Shown: positions 18,271-28,021 of the stretch, piece after piece
How the letters are laid out: each line of letters starts with the position of its first letter
Numbering within the stretch: the first letter of the stretch is position 1
NCBI RefSeq assembly: GCF_027307225.1
Contig: NZ_DAHUXJ010000009.1
Coordinates: 19,916 to 83,915, forward strand
Length of the DNA stretch: 64,000 bases
Direction of reading: 5' to 3'
Origin: Bradyrhizobium sp.
GTDB lineage: Bacteria > Pseudomonadota > Alphaproteobacteria > Rhizobiales > Xanthobacteraceae
Notes under the pieces: generated by a model
Database searches by the model: none
Told to the model about the DNA's origin: nothing
What the model saw: the letters and a program-made list of their open reading frames with translations, nothing else
Position numbers and translations under genes: made by a program

Positions 18271-19053
18271 CTAGACCTGCCGTTCGACCATCTTCAGCTT
18301 GAGCTCGGCGATGGCTTCGGAGGGATTGAGTCCCTTCGGACACGCCTTGGCGCAGTTCATGATGGTATGGCAGCGATAGAGGCGGAACGGATCTTCGAGA
18401 TTGTCGAGCCGCTCGCCGGTCGCCTCATCGCGCGAGTCGGTGACCCAACGCGTCGCTTGCAACAGCGCGGCCGGACCCAGGAAGCGTTCGCTGTTCCACC
18501 AGTAGCTCGGGCAGGAGGTCGAGCAGCAGGCGCATAGAATGCACTCGTAAAGTCCGTCGAGTTTTTCGCGGTCCTCGTGGCTCTGCCGCCATTCGCGCTG
18601 CGGGGTCGGCGTGGTCGTCTTCAGCCACGGCTCGATCGAGGCATATTGCGCGTAGAAATTGGTGAGGTCGGGCACGAGGTCCTTGACCACCGGCTGGTGC
18701 GGCAGCGGGTTGATCTTCACGGCGCCGTCCTTCACGTCGTGCATCGACTTGGTGCAGGCAAGCGTGTTCTGGCCATCGATGTTCATCGCGCAGGAGCCGC
18801 ACACGCCCTCGCGGCAGGAGCGACGGAAAGTCAGCGTCGGATCGATGTGGTTCTTGATCCAGATCAGCCCGTCCAGCACCATCGGGCCGCAATCATGGGT
18901 GTCGATGTAATAGGTGTCGACGCTCGGATTTTTGCCGTCGTCCGGATTCCAGCGATAGATCTTGAATTCGCGCATCTCGGTGGCGCCGGGCGGCTTGGGC
19001 CATACCTTGCCGCCCGTGATCCTCGAATTCTTCGGAAGTGCGAATTCAACCAT
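18271..19053 (-). CDS. sdhB: Succinate dehydrogenase iron-sulfur subunit
   Basis: The 260-residue protein has the [2Fe-2S] cluster motif [20 protein letters not shown] in the N-terminal half. The C-terminal domain binds the [4Fe-4S] and [3Fe-4S] clusters ([36 protein letters not shown]). It carries electrons from the SdhA flavin to the quinone site of SdhC/D in the inner membrane. It is the last gene of sdhCDAB, 13 bp after sdhA. Confidence 0.97.
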   Translation of the reverse strand: MVEFALPKNSRITGGKVWPKPPGATEMREFKIYRWNPDDGKNPSVDTYYIDTHDCGPMVLDGLIWIKNHIDPTLTFRRSCREGVCGSCAMNIDGQNTLACTKSMHDVKDGAVKINPLPHQPVVKDLVPDLTNFYAQYASIEPWLKTTTPTPQREWRQSHEDREKLDGLYECILCACCSTSCPSYWWNSERFLGPAALLQATRWVTDSRDEATGERLDNLEDPFRLYRCHTIMNCAKACPKGLNPSEAIAELKLKMVERQV

Positions 19054-19066
19054 TGATCTTGCCTAA

Positions 19067-20908
19067 CTAGTACACCCGCGCCTTCGGCGGAATGTATTGA
19101 ACGTCGTTGGTCATGGTGTAGTTGTGCACCGGACGGTAATCGATCGCGGTATTACCCTTTTCATCCATCCAGGCCAGCGTGTGCTTCATCCAGTTCTGGT
19201 CGTCGCGGGCGGCGAAATCCTCGCGCGCATGCGCGCCGCGGCTTTCGGCGCGGTTGGCTGCGGAGTCCATCGTCACCACCGCTTGAACGATCAGATTGTC
19301 GAACTCGAGCGTCTCGACCAGGTCGGAATTCCAGACCAGCGAGCGATCGGAGACCGAAACATCGCCGATCCCGCCATGCACCTTGTGAATCAGATTCTGG
19401 CCTTCGTTCAGTACTTCGCCGGTGCGGAACACGGCGCAGTTGTTCTGCATCACGTGCTGCATGCTTTCGCGCAGTTTTGCGGTCGGCGTACTGCCGGCAG
19501 CATAGCGATAGTGATCGAGCCGGCCGAGCGCCCTGTCGGCGGAGTCGGCGGGCAAATCCGGCTGCTTGCCGTTCGGCGTGATTTTCTCGGCGCAGCGCAA
19601 GGCAGCCGCGCGGCCGAACACCACGAGATCGATCAGCGAGTTCGAGCCGAGCCGGTTGGCGCCGTGTACCGATACGCAAGCGGCCTCGCCGATTGCCATC
19701 AGGCCGGACACGACGGAGTTCTCGTCGCCATCCTTCTTGGTCAGCACCTCGGCATGATAATTGGTCGGGATGCCACCCATATTGTAGTGCACCGTCGGCA
19801 GGATCGGGATCGGCTCGCGCGTGACATCGACATTGGCGAAGATCTTTGCCGATTCGGAAATGCCGGGCAGGCGTTCGTGCAACACCTTCGGATCGAGATG
19901 GTCGAGGTGCAGGAAGATGTGGTCTTTCTTCTTGCCGACGCCGCGGCCTTCGCGGATCTCGATGGTCATCGCGCGCGAAACGACGTCGCGCGAGGCGAGG
20001 TCCTTGGCGGAGGGTGCGTAGCGCTCCATGAAGCGCTCGCCTTCCGAATTGACGAGATAGCCGCCTTCGCCGCGCGCACCCTCGGTGACGAGGCATCCCG
20101 TACCGTAAATGCCGGTCGGATGGTATTGCACGAACTCGAGGTCCTGCAGTGGCAGGCCGGCGCGCAAGGTCATGCCGCCACCGTCGCCGGTGCAGGTGTG
20201 CGCGGACGTGCACGAGGCATAGGCGCGGCCATAGCCGCCGGTCGCGAGGATCGTGGTCTGGGCGCGGAAGCGATGCAGTGTGCCGTCGTCGAGCTTCAGC
20301 GCGATCACGCCGCGGCAGGCGCCCTGGTCGTCCATGATCAAATCGATGGCGTAGAATTCGATGTAGAATTCCGCCGAATGCCGCAGCGCCTGGCCGTACA
20401 TGGTGTGCAGCATCGCATGGCCGGTGCGGTCCGCCGCGGCGCAGGTGCGCTGTGCCTGGCCCTTGCCGTAGTCCATCGTCATGCCGCCGAACGGCCGCTG
20501 ATAGATCTTGCCGTCCTCGGTGCGCGAAAACGGCACGCCCCAATGTTCGAGCTCGTAAACCGCTTCGGGCGCATTGCGCACCATGTATTCGATCGCGTCC
20601 TGGTCGCCGAGCCAGTCCGACCCTTTCACGGTATCGTACATGTGCCAGCGCCAGTCGTCCGGGTGCATGTTGCCGAGTGATGCCGAGATACCGCCTTGAG
20701 CAGCGACGGTGTGAGAACGCGTCGGAAATACCTTGGTGATGCAGGCGGTGCGAAGCCCGGCCTCGCCGCAGCCGACGACGGCGCGCAATCCGGCGCCGCC
20801 GGCGCCAACCACCACGACATCATAGGTGTGGTCTTCGATGGGATAGGCTTTGCTGTTGGTGGCCGGGCTACCCTTGCCGTTCGCCGAGCCGTTGCCGCCC
20901 GCGGTCAT
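19067..20908 (-). CDS. sdhA: Succinate dehydrogenase flavoprotein subunit
   Basis: The 613-residue protein has the FAD-binding [20 protein letters not shown], the covalent-FAD His region [17 protein letters not shown], and active-site elements [20 protein letters not shown] and [17 protein letters not shown]. It oxidises succinate to fumarate in the TCA cycle. The N-terminus carries a short Gly/Ser/Asn extension. Two bases separate it from sdhD upstream, and sdhB follows, so it is a tight operon. Confidence 0.97.
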   Translation of the reverse strand: MTAGGNGSANGKGSPATNSKAYPIEDHTYDVVVVGAGGAGLRAVVGCGEAGLRTACITKVFPTRSHTVAAQGGISASLGNMHPDDWRWHMYDTVKGSDWLGDQDAIEYMVRNAPEAVYELEHWGVPFSRTEDGKIYQRPFGGMTMDYGKGQAQRTCAAADRTGHAMLHTMYGQALRHSAEFYIEFYAIDLIMDDQGACRGVIALKLDDGTLHRFRAQTTILATGGYGRAYASCTSAHTCTGDGGGMTLRAGLPLQDLEFVQYHPTGIYGTGCLVTEGARGEGGYLVNSEGERFMERYAPSAKDLASRDVVSRAMTIEIREGRGVGKKKDHIFLHLDHLDPKVLHERLPGISESAKIFANVDVTREPIPILPTVHYNMGGIPTNYHAEVLTKKDGDENSVVSGLMAIGEAACVSVHGANRLGSNSLIDLVVFGRAAALRCAEKITPNGKQPDLPADSADRALGRLDHYRYAAGSTPTAKLRESMQHVMQNNCAVFRTGEVLNEGQNLIHKVHGGIGDVSVSDRSLVWNSDLVETLEFDNLIVQAVVTMDSAANRAESRGAHAREDFAARDDQNWMKHTLAWMDEKGNTAIDYRPVHNYTMTNDVQYIPPKARVY

Positions 20909-20910
20909 CG

Positions 20911-21318
20911 TTACACTCCGGACGCAAGTTTGAGGATGGCGTAGATCGAGGCCAGAGCGACCGCGAAGCAGAAGAAATTATTGGCCATGATCGCCGCGAG
21001 CTTCAGCGGCTCGTGGTGCACGTAGTCCTCGATCACCACCTGCATGCCGATCTTCATGTGCCAGGTACTGGCGATGATGAACAAGAGCAGGATGATCGCA
21101 ACCAGCGGCGAGCCGAGCATCTGCGCGGCGCCGGCATGGTTGCTGCCGAGCAGCATCATCACCACGACAATGACCGGCACCATCAGGAGCACCATGGCGA
21201 CCGCGGTGATGCGCTGTCGCCAGAAGTCCGTGGTGCCGGAATGCGAGGAGCCGAGATTGCGAACGCGACCGAGCGGCGTGCGCATCGACTTCACGCTCTC
21301 GGCGTCGGGCGCGCTCAT
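20911..21318 (-). CDS. sdhD: Succinate dehydrogenase membrane anchor subunit D
   Basis: The 135-residue protein has three transmembrane helices and the typical [21 protein letters not shown]-terminal motif. [20 protein letters not shown] contains the haem-ligand His and the quinone-site Asp-Tyr. It overlaps sdhC by 4 bases (ATGA-type), so it is translationally coupled. Confidence 0.93.
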   Translation of the reverse strand: MSAPDAESVKSMRTPLGRVRNLGSSHSGTTDFWRQRITAVAMVLLMVPVIVVVMMLLGSNHAGAAQMLGSPLVAIILLLFIIASTWHMKIGMQVVIEDYVHHEPLKLAAIMANNFFCFAVALASIYAILKLASGV

Positions 21319-21710
21319 CGGCCGCCTCCGATCATATAGGCCACGATCCAGAGCAGCACGGTTGCCGAAATGCCGGCGACCAGCGCTCCCCAGGTCATCG
21401 CCTCGCGCTCATTGGGCTTGAAGCCGTAGCCGAGGTCCCAGACCAGATGCCGGATGCCGCTGAACAAATGATGCAACAGCGCCCACGTGTAGCCGAACAC
21501 GATCAGGCGGCCGATGAGACTTCCGATAAAATCGTGGACATGGGCATAGGCAGTGGGGCCGGAGGCGGCGGCGATCAGCCACCATGCCAGCAGCAGCGTG
21601 CCGAAATAAAGCGCAAAACCAGTGGCCCGATGGATGATGGAGAGCGCCATCGTCAGGGTCCAGCGATAGGTTAGGAATGGTGAAAGCGGTCTTTCGATCC
21701 TGATGGTCAT
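21315..21710 (-). CDS. sdhC: Succinate dehydrogenase cytochrome b556 subunit C
   Basis: The 131-residue protein has the family opening [25 protein letters not shown] with the conserved Ser/Arg quinone-site residues and helix 2 haem ligand in [18 protein letters not shown]. Three transmembrane helices are predicted. It is the first gene of the operon; the 210 bp upstream to the LysR gene presumably hold the sdh promoter, but I cannot point to a specific box. Confidence 0.95.
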   Translation of the reverse strand: MTIRIERPLSPFLTYRWTLTMALSIIHRATGFALYFGTLLLAWWLIAAASGPTAYAHVHDFIGSLIGRLIVFGYTWALLHHLFSGIRHLVWDLGYGFKPNEREAMTWGALVAGISATVLLWIVAYMIGGGR

Positions 21711-21920
21711 CGGGGGCGCTTTGATGTTTTGGCGGGACTCCGCGACGAGCCCTTCTTTGGGATCGCGGTAGACGATTCCTATTTACGAAGTCGAAACAGC
21801 CAGTGCAATGGCAGAATCCCTCCCCTGCGAACGGCAGTTCATAGCTTCAGATGAGCCTTGCATTATTGGGGGATTGAACGATCCAGGGGCGGTCTTCTGC
21901 TGGTATACCTGAAGCACGAT

Positions 21921-22874
21921 TCATGAACGTTCAGCCGCTGGAGCATTCGTGACCGAAGACCGCGTCGGCCGTGACCCGAACGGATCGAGCCGGCGCCATC
22001 GCTCGGCGAGATAGTCGGCGAAGACGCGTGTCTTTGGCGAGGCCAGTCTCGCCGACTGAAACAACACGTTGAGAGGGGCGGGCGGCGGTTCGAAATCTCT
22101 CAGGACGCGGACGAGACGTCCGCCGGAGAGTTCGCGCTTGACCAGCCAGGAAGGGACCCTGACGACGCCAGCGCCTTGCTCTGCTGCGAGGACGAGCGCG
22201 TCCAGACTGTTGATCCAGAGTCTCGGCGAGATCGCGACCCTGGATTGCGGCTTTGCTTCCTTGCCAAAGTGCCATTCACCGAGGCCCGGCGTCTCGGAGA
22301 AGGCGAGACAATCATGTTCGGACAATTCGGCTGGTGTTGTCGGCGTGCCGCGTCGCTTCAGATAGCACGGCGCCGCGCAGACGATCATCTGGATGTCGGC
22401 GAGCTTGCGGACGATGAGCTGCGAATTCGGAAGGTGCCCGATGCGAAGCGCGACATGGATGTCCTCCTCCAGCATGTCCACGGCTCGATCGACGAGTTGC
22501 AAGTCGATGGAGAGGGAAGGATAGAGCCGCAAGAACTCCGCCAATACCGGCGCGACCAACGCGCGGCCGATCAGGGTGGGTACGCTCACACGCAGCCGCC
22601 CTGTCGGCTCCTGATGATTTGCCGTTAGTGACGTTTCGATCTGTTTGAGTTCCGCAAGAACAGCCTTGGCCCGCTCATAGAGCATCCGGCCCTCGTCCGT
22701 CAGCGTGAGGCGGCGGGTCGTCCGCCGCACGAATTGGATCCCGAAGTGCTGTTCGAGCGCGGAGAGCTTCCGGCTGACCGAGGTCAGCGAACTCGAGAGC
22801 GATCGCGCCGCTTTGGACAAGCTCCCCGTCTCCACCACGCGCACAAACGTCGCGAGGGCTGCGAGTTGATCCAC
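21921..22874 (-). CDS. LysR-family transcriptional regulator
   Basis: The N-terminal winged helix-turn-helix reads LAALATFVRVVETGSLSKAA then LTSVSRKLSALEQHFGIQFV. A periplasmic-binding-like effector domain follows (GRLRVSVPTLIGRALVAPVL; DIHVALRIGHLPNSQLIVRK). I chose GTG 22874 (VDQLAALATF) because GGAAGGATC lies upstream and family members start just before this helix; an ATG at 22940 would add 22 residues. It is divergent from a 33-codon ORF and the TSUP exporter, which may be its target. Confidence 0.88.
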   Translation of the reverse strand: MDQLAALATFVRVVETGSLSKAARSLSSSLTSVSRKLSALEQHFGIQFVRRTTRRLTLTDEGRMLYERAKAVLAELKQIETSLTANHQEPTGRLRVSVPTLIGRALVAPVLAEFLRLYPSLSIDLQLVDRAVDMLEEDIHVALRIGHLPNSQLIVRKLADIQMIVCAAPCYLKRRGTPTTPAELSEHDCLAFSETPGLGEWHFGKEAKPQSRVAISPRLWINSLDALVLAAEQGAGVVRVPSWLVKRELSGGRLVRVLRDFEPPPAPLNVLFQSARLASPKTRVFADYLAERWRRLDPFGSRPTRSSVTNAPAAERS

Positions 22875-22978
22875 CAGATTGATCCTTCCGATTTTCGCAA
22901 GGATGTTAGTCCATAGCGTCAATACTCCCGGAATAAACAATAGTCTATCTTCGCCGGCAGCTTTTCGCGGAGGTCATC

Positions 22979-23080
22979 ATGGATCGCTTTCTCAAGCCGG
23001 CTCGCCATCGTGAGTCGCGCAGTTCGTCCCGCCGCGAATTCGGGGCAAACCGGTTGCCGGATTGCCGAGACGCACGATGA
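22979..23080 (+). CDS. 33-residue upstream ORF coupled to the TSUP gene
   Basis: ATG 22979 follows a strong Shine-Dalgarno (GGAGG at 22970-22974, spacing 4-5). The product is basic (MDRFLKPARHRESRSSSRRE ...) and matches no family I know. Its TGA (23078-23080) overlaps the TSUP ATG at 23077 as ATGA, which suggests translational coupling. It may be a leader ORF or the stump of a deleted LysR-controlled gene. Confidence 0.4.
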   Translation: MDRFLKPARHRESRSSSRREFGANRLPDCRDAR

Positions 23081-23940
23081 CCATCGCCGGACTCAACGCC
23101 CCAGAAGTTCTCGAACTGGCCGTGCTGCTGGTCGCGGTCGGAGCACTTGCCGGGTTTCTCGCCGGCCTGTTCGGCATCGGCGGCGGCGCCATTCTGGTGC
23201 CGGTGTTTTACGAGTGCTTTCGCCTCGCCGGTGTTCCGCTCGAGGTGCGGATGCCGCTTTGCGTCGGCACCTCCCTTGCCGTCATCATTCCGACCTCGAT
23301 CAGCTCTTACCGCGCCCATTTCGCCCGCGGCGCCATCGACAAGGAGGTGCTGCGTGCCTGGTGGCTGCCGATCCTGATCGGGGTGCTTTCGAGCAGCGTG
23401 ATCGCGCGTTATGCGCCCGAGCGGCTGTTCAAGATCGTGTTCGTGCTGGTGGCTTATTTCGCGACCGTGCGGCTGCTGACGGCCAACGAGAACTGGAAGC
23501 TTGGCAACGATCTTCCGAAGGGGCCGGTGATGCGCGTCTTCGGCTTCTTTGTCGGCTTGCTGGCGACGCTGATGGGGGTCGGTGGCGGGCTGTTCGCCAA
23601 TCTGCTGATGACCTTTTACGGCCGCCCGATCCATCAGGGCGTGGCGACCTCGTCCGCGATCGCGGTGCTCGTCTCAATTCCGGGGGCGCTCGGCTATATC
23701 TATGCCGGCTGGCCGGCGGCGGCGCACTATCCCGACGTGGCGGCGCTGCAGGCTCCGCTTGCGCTCGGCTATGTCTCGCTGATCGGCGCGGTGCTGGTGA
23801 TGCCGACAAGCCTTTTGACGGCTCCGCTCGGCGTGCGGGTCGCGCACGCGCTGTCGAAAAAGACGCTCGAGCGTGCCTACGGAACGTATCTCCTCATCGT
23901 CGGCACTCGCTTTGCGATCAGTCTGTGGAATGGCGGGTAG
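23077..23940 (+). CDS. TSUP (TauE/SafE) family permease
   Basis: The roughly 287-residue inner-membrane protein has eight predicted helices and two copies of the TSUP motif: VGALAGFLAGLFGIGGGAIL near the N-terminus and GLLATLMGVGGGLFANLLMT in the second half. The family exports or imports sulfite, sulfonates, sulfoacetate and other organosulfur anions; the substrate here is unknown. ATG 23077 is chosen over an upstream TTG. It may be controlled by the divergent LysR regulator. Confidence 0.85.
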   Translation: MTIAGLNAPEVLELAVLLVAVGALAGFLAGLFGIGGGAILVPVFYECFRLAGVPLEVRMPLCVGTSLAVIIPTSISSYRAHFARGAIDKEVLRAWWLPILIGVLSSSVIARYAPERLFKIVFVLVAYFATVRLLTANENWKLGNDLPKGPVMRVFGFFVGLLATLMGVGGGLFANLLMTFYGRPIHQGVATSSAIAVLVSIPGALGYIYAGWPAAAHYPDVAALQAPLALGYVSLIGAVLVMPTSLLTAPLGVRVAHALSKKTLERAYGTYLLIVGTRFAISLWNGG

Positions 23941-24017
23941 TGCCGCTGCCCAAGAGGCGACATCGCGGGCTCGGCCTCTTATAATAGGGTTGCGACGGAA
24001 ACCAGAACGGCAACATT

Positions 24018-24481
24018 GTGCGCACTCTATCGTCGGCCTGGACGTTCACGGCGAAGTTTGTATTTCCAGTTATCTGGATATCGGGCTTTGGATTGGGAAC
24101 CGTCCTTCTTTGGTTAGACGGCCTGCATGACAAGAACGACGCGGTGCCGTTTAAGCTTATTTTTCTTGGAATTTGGATTGGAGCTTCAGCATTCATCCTG
24201 TGGGCTAACGCCGGCCTAAAGAGACTACGTGTAGACGAGCGAGAGCTCTTCATTTCCAACTACTTTCGAGAGATTTGCGTCCCTCTGAGCGCCGTTATAG
24301 ACGTCGCTGGCTAAATTCTCGGCCAGTCACAATCTATTTCAGGGACGTCACTGAGTTTGGTGATCGAGTGACATTCATACCTGAATGGCGCATTCGCATC
24401 CGATTTTGGCGCACAGACCCTGTTGTCGACGAGTTGAAGCAGTTAGCAGGACTAGGTCCGAGAGACTATTTGCCCGCGTAA
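24018..24481 (+). pseudogene. Frameshifted small membrane protein gene
   Basis: Two adjacent frames together make one plausible protein. From GTG 24018 the first frame encodes two transmembrane helices and a cytosolic strand region ending LSAVIDVAG at TAA 24312-24314. The second frame then continues with RWLNSRPVTIYFRDVTEFGD and PVVDELKQLAGLGPRDYLPA to TAA 24481, as expected for the tail of the same conserved alphaproteobacterial protein. The break lies near 24295-24312 and needs a one-base shift. G+C is visibly lower than in neighbours. It may be a true pseudogene or a sequencing error. It overlaps the end of matB by 16 bp tail to tail. Confidence 0.65.
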
Positions 24482-26007
24482 ATATCCTTGTACGTCTCGC
24501 GCAGGATGTTCTTCTGCACCTTGCCCATGGTGTTGCGCGGCAATTCGTCGACCACGAACACGCGCTTGGGCATCTTGAACTTGGCGAGACGACCTTCGAG
24601 CGCCTTCAGCACCGAGCCCTCGTCGATTTTGGCGTTCTTGTCGCAGACCACGACCGCCGTGACGCCCTCGCCGAAATCGGCATGCGGCACGCCGATCACG
24701 GCCGACTCGACCACGCCCGGCATGGCGTCGATCTCGCTCTCGATTTCCTTGGGGTAAACGTTGAAGCCGCCGGAGATCACGAGATCCTTGCCGCGGCCGA
24801 GAATGTGCACGTAACCCTTGGCGTCGATCTTGCCGATGTCGCCGGTGATGAAGAAGCCGTCGCTGCGGAATTCCGCTTTGGTCTTTTCCGGCATCCGCCA
24901 ATAGCCCTTGAACACGTTGGGGCCCTTCACCTCGATCATGCCGATTTCTTCCGGCGCCAGCACTTTGGCAGTTTCCGGATCGGTGACGCGCACCGAAACG
25001 CCGGGCAGCCCATGGCCGACCGCGCCGGGAACGCGTTCGCCGTCGTAGGGGTTCGAGGTGTTCATGTTGGTTTCGGTCATGCCGTAGCGTTCGAGCACGG
25101 CGTGGCCGGTGCGCGCGAACCATTCGCGGTGGGTGTCGGCCAAAAGCGGCGCCGAGCCTGACACGAACAGCCGCATATGCTTGGCGGTTTCCTTGTTCAG
25201 CGCCGGGTTCTGCAACAGCCGCGTGTAGAAGGTCGGCACGCCCATCAGCACGGTCGCGCGCGCCATCAGCTTGATGATCAGATCCGGATCGAACTTCGGC
25301 AGGAAGATCATCGAGCCGCGCGCAAACAGCGTGATGTTGCTCGCCACGAACAGGCCGTGGGTATGATAGATCGGCAGCGCGTGGATCAGGACATCCTTGT
25401 CGGTGAAACCCCAGTAGTCGACCAGCGTCAGCGAATTCGACGCCAGATTATCATGCGACAGCATCGCGCCTTTGGACCGCCCCGTGGTTCCGGAAGTGTA
25501 GAGGATGGCGGCGAGATCGTCGTTTTCGCGCGGCACGGTCGTAAAGGTGGACTGTGCCTTGTCGGCGGCGTCCGACAGCGATCCCTTGCCGTCGGGGCCC
25601 AGCGTTTCGACCTTGGCGCCGACCTTCGCCGCGATCGCAGTGATACCGGCCGCTTTCGATGGGTCGCACACCACCAGCGACGGCTCGGCGTCGGTGATGA
25701 AATATTCGAGCTCGTTGAGCGTGTAGGCGGTGTTGAGCGGCAGATAGACCGCGCCGGCGCGTACCGTGGCCAGATAGAGCACGAGGCCCGTCACCGATTT
25801 TTCGGTTTGTGCGGCAACCCGGTCGCCTGGCTTCACGCCGCGATCGACCAGCACGTTGGCGATCTGTCCGGCGCGCGCGACAAGGTCGCCATAGCTGATG
25901 TGCTTCCCATCAAGGGTTTCGATGGCGAGGCGGCGCGGATCGTCGACGCCGTCGAACAGGCGGGAAAACAGGTTGGCGTTCGTGATGGTCTTGTGCTGCG
26001 CATTCAT
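24466..26007 (-). CDS. matB: Malonyl-CoA synthetase (ANL superfamily)
   Basis: The 513-residue acyl-CoA synthetase has the P-loop-like AILYTSGTTGRSKGAMLSHD, the A5 motif ERYGMTETNMNTSNPYDGER, hinge motif DAKGYVHILGRGKDLVISGG and catalytic Lys in LPRNTMGKVQKNILRE. The TETNMNTSNPYDGER segment, with its Arg binding the distal carboxylate, is characteristic of MatB, known from Rhodopseudomonas palustris and Rhizobium. It converts malonate, ATP and CoA to malonyl-CoA. No MatA or MatC is adjacent. A twin-hairpin unit begins 28 bp upstream of the ATG, in the promoter or leader. Confidence 0.9.
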   Translation of the reverse strand: MNAQHKTITNANLFSRLFDGVDDPRRLAIETLDGKHISYGDLVARAGQIANVLVDRGVKPGDRVAAQTEKSVTGLVLYLATVRAGAVYLPLNTAYTLNELEYFITDAEPSLVVCDPSKAAGITAIAAKVGAKVETLGPDGKGSLSDAADKAQSTFTTVPRENDDLAAILYTSGTTGRSKGAMLSHDNLASNSLTLVDYWGFTDKDVLIHALPIYHTHGLFVASNITLFARGSMIFLPKFDPDLIIKLMARATVLMGVPTFYTRLLQNPALNKETAKHMRLFVSGSAPLLADTHREWFARTGHAVLERYGMTETNMNTSNPYDGERVPGAVGHGLPGVSVRVTDPETAKVLAPEEIGMIEVKGPNVFKGYWRMPEKTKAEFRSDGFFITGDIGKIDAKGYVHILGRGKDLVISGGFNVYPKEIESEIDAMPGVVESAVIGVPHADFGEGVTAVVVCDKNAKIDEGSVLKALEGRLAKFKMPKRVFVVDELPRNTMGKVQKNILRETYKDIYAGK

Positions 26008-26034
26008 GCATCATTCCGATCGGCAAGAGCGGCG

Positions 26035-26202
26035 CTAGTGGTCCGATTCCAACATTCGCATCCCTTCTCAGCGGGCATCTTTGCGAAGGTTGGAATCATA
26101 GGACCACTAGCAAGGATATGTTTCTAGTGGAGTTTAGGATTTGACATTCGCTTTCCGAGTTTGCGGCTAGGTCGGTAGCGAATGTCAAATCCACTCCACT
26201 AG
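26035..26202 (-). repeat. Twin-hairpin unit 3 (CATTC type, inverted)
   Basis: In plus orientation hairpin 2 comes first (26035-26110): feet CTAGTGGTCC / GGACCACTAG, core GATTCCAACATTCGCA, with one mismatch in the right arm. A 13-base spacer follows (26111-26123), then hairpin 1 (26124-26202): feet CTAGTGGAGT / ACTCCACTAG, core GGATTTGACATTCGCT. Bulges ATA and TTA face the spacer. It lies directly upstream of matB. The remainder of the 26008-26618 gap holds only a 28-codon SDR-like fragment (26276-26362) and the leader of the fasciclin gene. Confidence 0.92.
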
Positions 26203-26275
26203 CCGCCGCTATCTCATATTTGTCGGGTTTTTTACCAGCAAAGAGGCTCTTTACAAGGCAACGGAGACAGTTCGG

Positions 26276-26362
26276 ATGTCAAATGTCGGCAAACGCGTGG
26301 CCTGGGTGACCGGCGGCAACATGCCCGGCCTGGAACCGGGATTTTATCCAGACGCCGGCTAA
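26276..26362 (+). pseudogene. Possible N-terminal fragment of an SDR gene
   Basis: The 28-codon frame encodes VGKRVAWVTGGNMPGL, which resembles the first strand and glycine loop of short-chain dehydrogenases (VAWVTGG), then stops at TAA 26360-26362. No downstream SDR sequence is visible in any frame. It may be a gene stump left by a deletion, or a chance similarity. Confidence 0.3.
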
Positions 26363-26618
26363 CCGGGACTGATGAAGCCATCGCCGGAAAGACGCGAACG
26401 CGACCCCTTTGACGCGACACGTGCGCGAAGGCGAAAGGGCACGTTGGTGCGGCCCAATAGTTTCACCAAACATAAAGAATTTTTGTTCGAAACCGCGCGC
26501 AAAAACCTCCCGTAGCTCGGGCCAACGACGACGCAGTCATCGACCCGACGACTTGTCGCCGTTGCCCTCATCGGCCGCGGATGTCCGCGCGCCGCACAAT
26601 CATTCGGGAGACGTTTCC

Positions 26619-27173
26619 ATGTCCAAGCGTATTGCCTTGTTTTCCGCGGTCGCCTTCGGTGCTCTTGCCCTGACGGCGACCTTCGTCGCGCCGGTCAGCG
26701 CCCAGGAAAAGACCGTGATGGTCGGCGGCGCCGCGATGTATCCCTCCAAGAACATCATTCAGAACGCCGTGAATTCGAAGGACCACACCACGCTGGTTGC
26801 GGCGGTGAAGGCCGCCGGTCTCGTGTCGACGCTGGAAGGCAAGGGCCCGTTCACGGTCTTCGCGCCGACCAACGCGGCGTTCGCCAAGTTGCCGGCCGGC
26901 ACCGTCGACAACCTCGTCAAGCCCGAGAACAAGGCGACCCTGACGAAAATCCTCACTTACCACGTGGTCGCCGGCAAGCTTGAGGCGTCCAATCTGACCG
27001 ACGGCAAGAAACTCAAGACCGTCGAAGGCGAGGAACTGACGGTGAAGAAGGATGGCGGCAAGACCTGGATCGTCGACGCCAAGGGCGATACCGCCGCCAT
27101 CACCATCACGAACGTCAATCAGTCGAACGGCGTGATCCACGTGATCGACACCGTCCTGCTGCCGGCGACCTAA
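26619..27173 (+). CDS. Exported fasciclin (FAS1) domain protein
   Basis: A signal peptide ([20 protein letters not shown], cleavage after VSA) is followed by one FAS1 domain with both conserved boxes: [20 protein letters not shown] (H1) and [15 protein letters not shown] (H2), plus the central [13 protein letters not shown]1 proteins mediate adhesion at the cell surface or in the periplasm. ATG 26619 has GGGAG 8 bases upstream; the frame is open earlier but without signal-peptide logic. The 184-residue length is usual. It ends in a strong terminator, so it is separate from the following cytochrome gene. Confidence 0.88.
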   Translation: MSKRIALFSAVAFGALALTATFVAPVSAQEKTVMVGGAAMYPSKNIIQNAVNSKDHTTLVAAVKAAGLVSTLEGKGPFTVFAPTNAAFAKLPAGTVDNLVKPENKATLTKILTYHVVAGKLEASNLTDGKKLKTVEGEELTVKKDGGKTWIVDAKGDTAAITITNVNQSNGVIHVIDTVLLPAT

Positions 27174-27221
27174 GGCCACGCCGTATCCCATTTCTCCCCT
27201 CGGGATACCGGAAGGCGGGAG

Positions 27222-27254
27222 AAGCGAGCCGGGGAGACCCGGCTCGCTTTTTTG
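27222..27254 (+). terminator. Intrinsic terminator after the fasciclin gene
   Basis: A perfect 12-bp stem (AAGCGAGCCGGG at 27222-27233 with CCCGGCTCGCTT at 27238-27249) and 4-base loop run into T6. Confidence 0.9.
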
Positions 27255-27371
27255 TGACCTCCGATCGCGGGGAGCGGTGGATTTCTTGGCTGTCGTCAAG
27301 AGTTCTGGCAGTAACGAGGGATCGGTTTTGGCGTATATCTACACAGACGAGCTTTCAGCGACGGGAACATC

Positions 27372-28001
27372 ATGGCCAGCCTTGCAGCCACCGAGCAGCA
27401 CACCGCAACCGCTCCCAAGGTCATTCAGCCGGCCTGGGTGCGCCTGATGCACTGGATCAACGCCGTTGCCATCATCCTGATGATCCTGTCGGGACTGCAA
27501 ATCTACAACGCCTCGCCGCTGTTCCGGTCGCTGACGTTCTCGTCTTCAATCACGCTGGGCGGCTGGCTTGCCGGCGGGCTGCTCTGGCATTTTGCGGCGA
27601 TGTGGCTGTTGATGATCAACGGTCTCGCCTATCTGATCACGGGTTTTGCAACCGGGCGCTTTAAGAAAAAGCTGTTGCCGATTTCCCCGCGCGGCGTGAT
27701 CTCGGACGCGGTCGCGGCGCTGACCTTCAAGCTCTCGCATGATGACCTCAGCAAGTACAATCAGGTGCAGAGGTTGCTCTATGCCGGCATCATTGTCGTC
27801 GGCATCGTCATTGTGCTGTCGGGATTGTCGATCTGGAAGCCGGTGCAGTTTCAGTATCTGACGGCGCTGTTCGGCGGATACGATATCGCACGCTATGTGC
27901 ACTTCTTCTGCATGTCCACGATCGTCGCGTTTCTGACGATCCATATTCTGTTGGCGGTGCTGGTGCCCAAAAGCCTGCGCGCCATGATCATCGGCCGCTG
28001 A
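27372..28001 (+). CDS. Membrane cytochrome b (b561 / Ni-hydrogenase-type), partner of the next gene
   Basis: The 209-residue protein has four transmembrane helices with His residues placed as haem ligands: WVRLMHWINAVAII (helix 1), GLLWHFAAMWLLM (helix 2), and VHFFCMSTIVAFLTIHILLA (two His in helix 4). This is the di-haem cytochrome b561-like domain found with periplasmic dehydrogenases. It should exchange electrons between the quinone pool and the molybdopterin protein encoded 20 bp downstream. The arrangement parallels MsrQ-MsrP but the cytochrome is of a different type. Confidence 0.83.
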   Translation: MASLAATEQHTATAPKVIQPAWVRLMHWINAVAIILMILSGLQIYNASPLFRSLTFSSSITLGGWLAGGLLWHFAAMWLLMINGLAYLITGFATGRFKKKLLPISPRGVISDAVAALTFKLSHDDLSKYNQVQRLLYAGIIVVGIVIVLSGLSIWKPVQFQYLTALFGGYDIARYVHFFCMSTIVAFLTIHILLAVLVPKSLRAMIIGR

Positions 28002-28021
28002 GCCGCCACCGGAGACTAGCC

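Noticed and set aside
19161..20543. Long second frames across sdhA on both strands
   Set aside because: These arise from high third-position G+C in sdhA and carry no domain.
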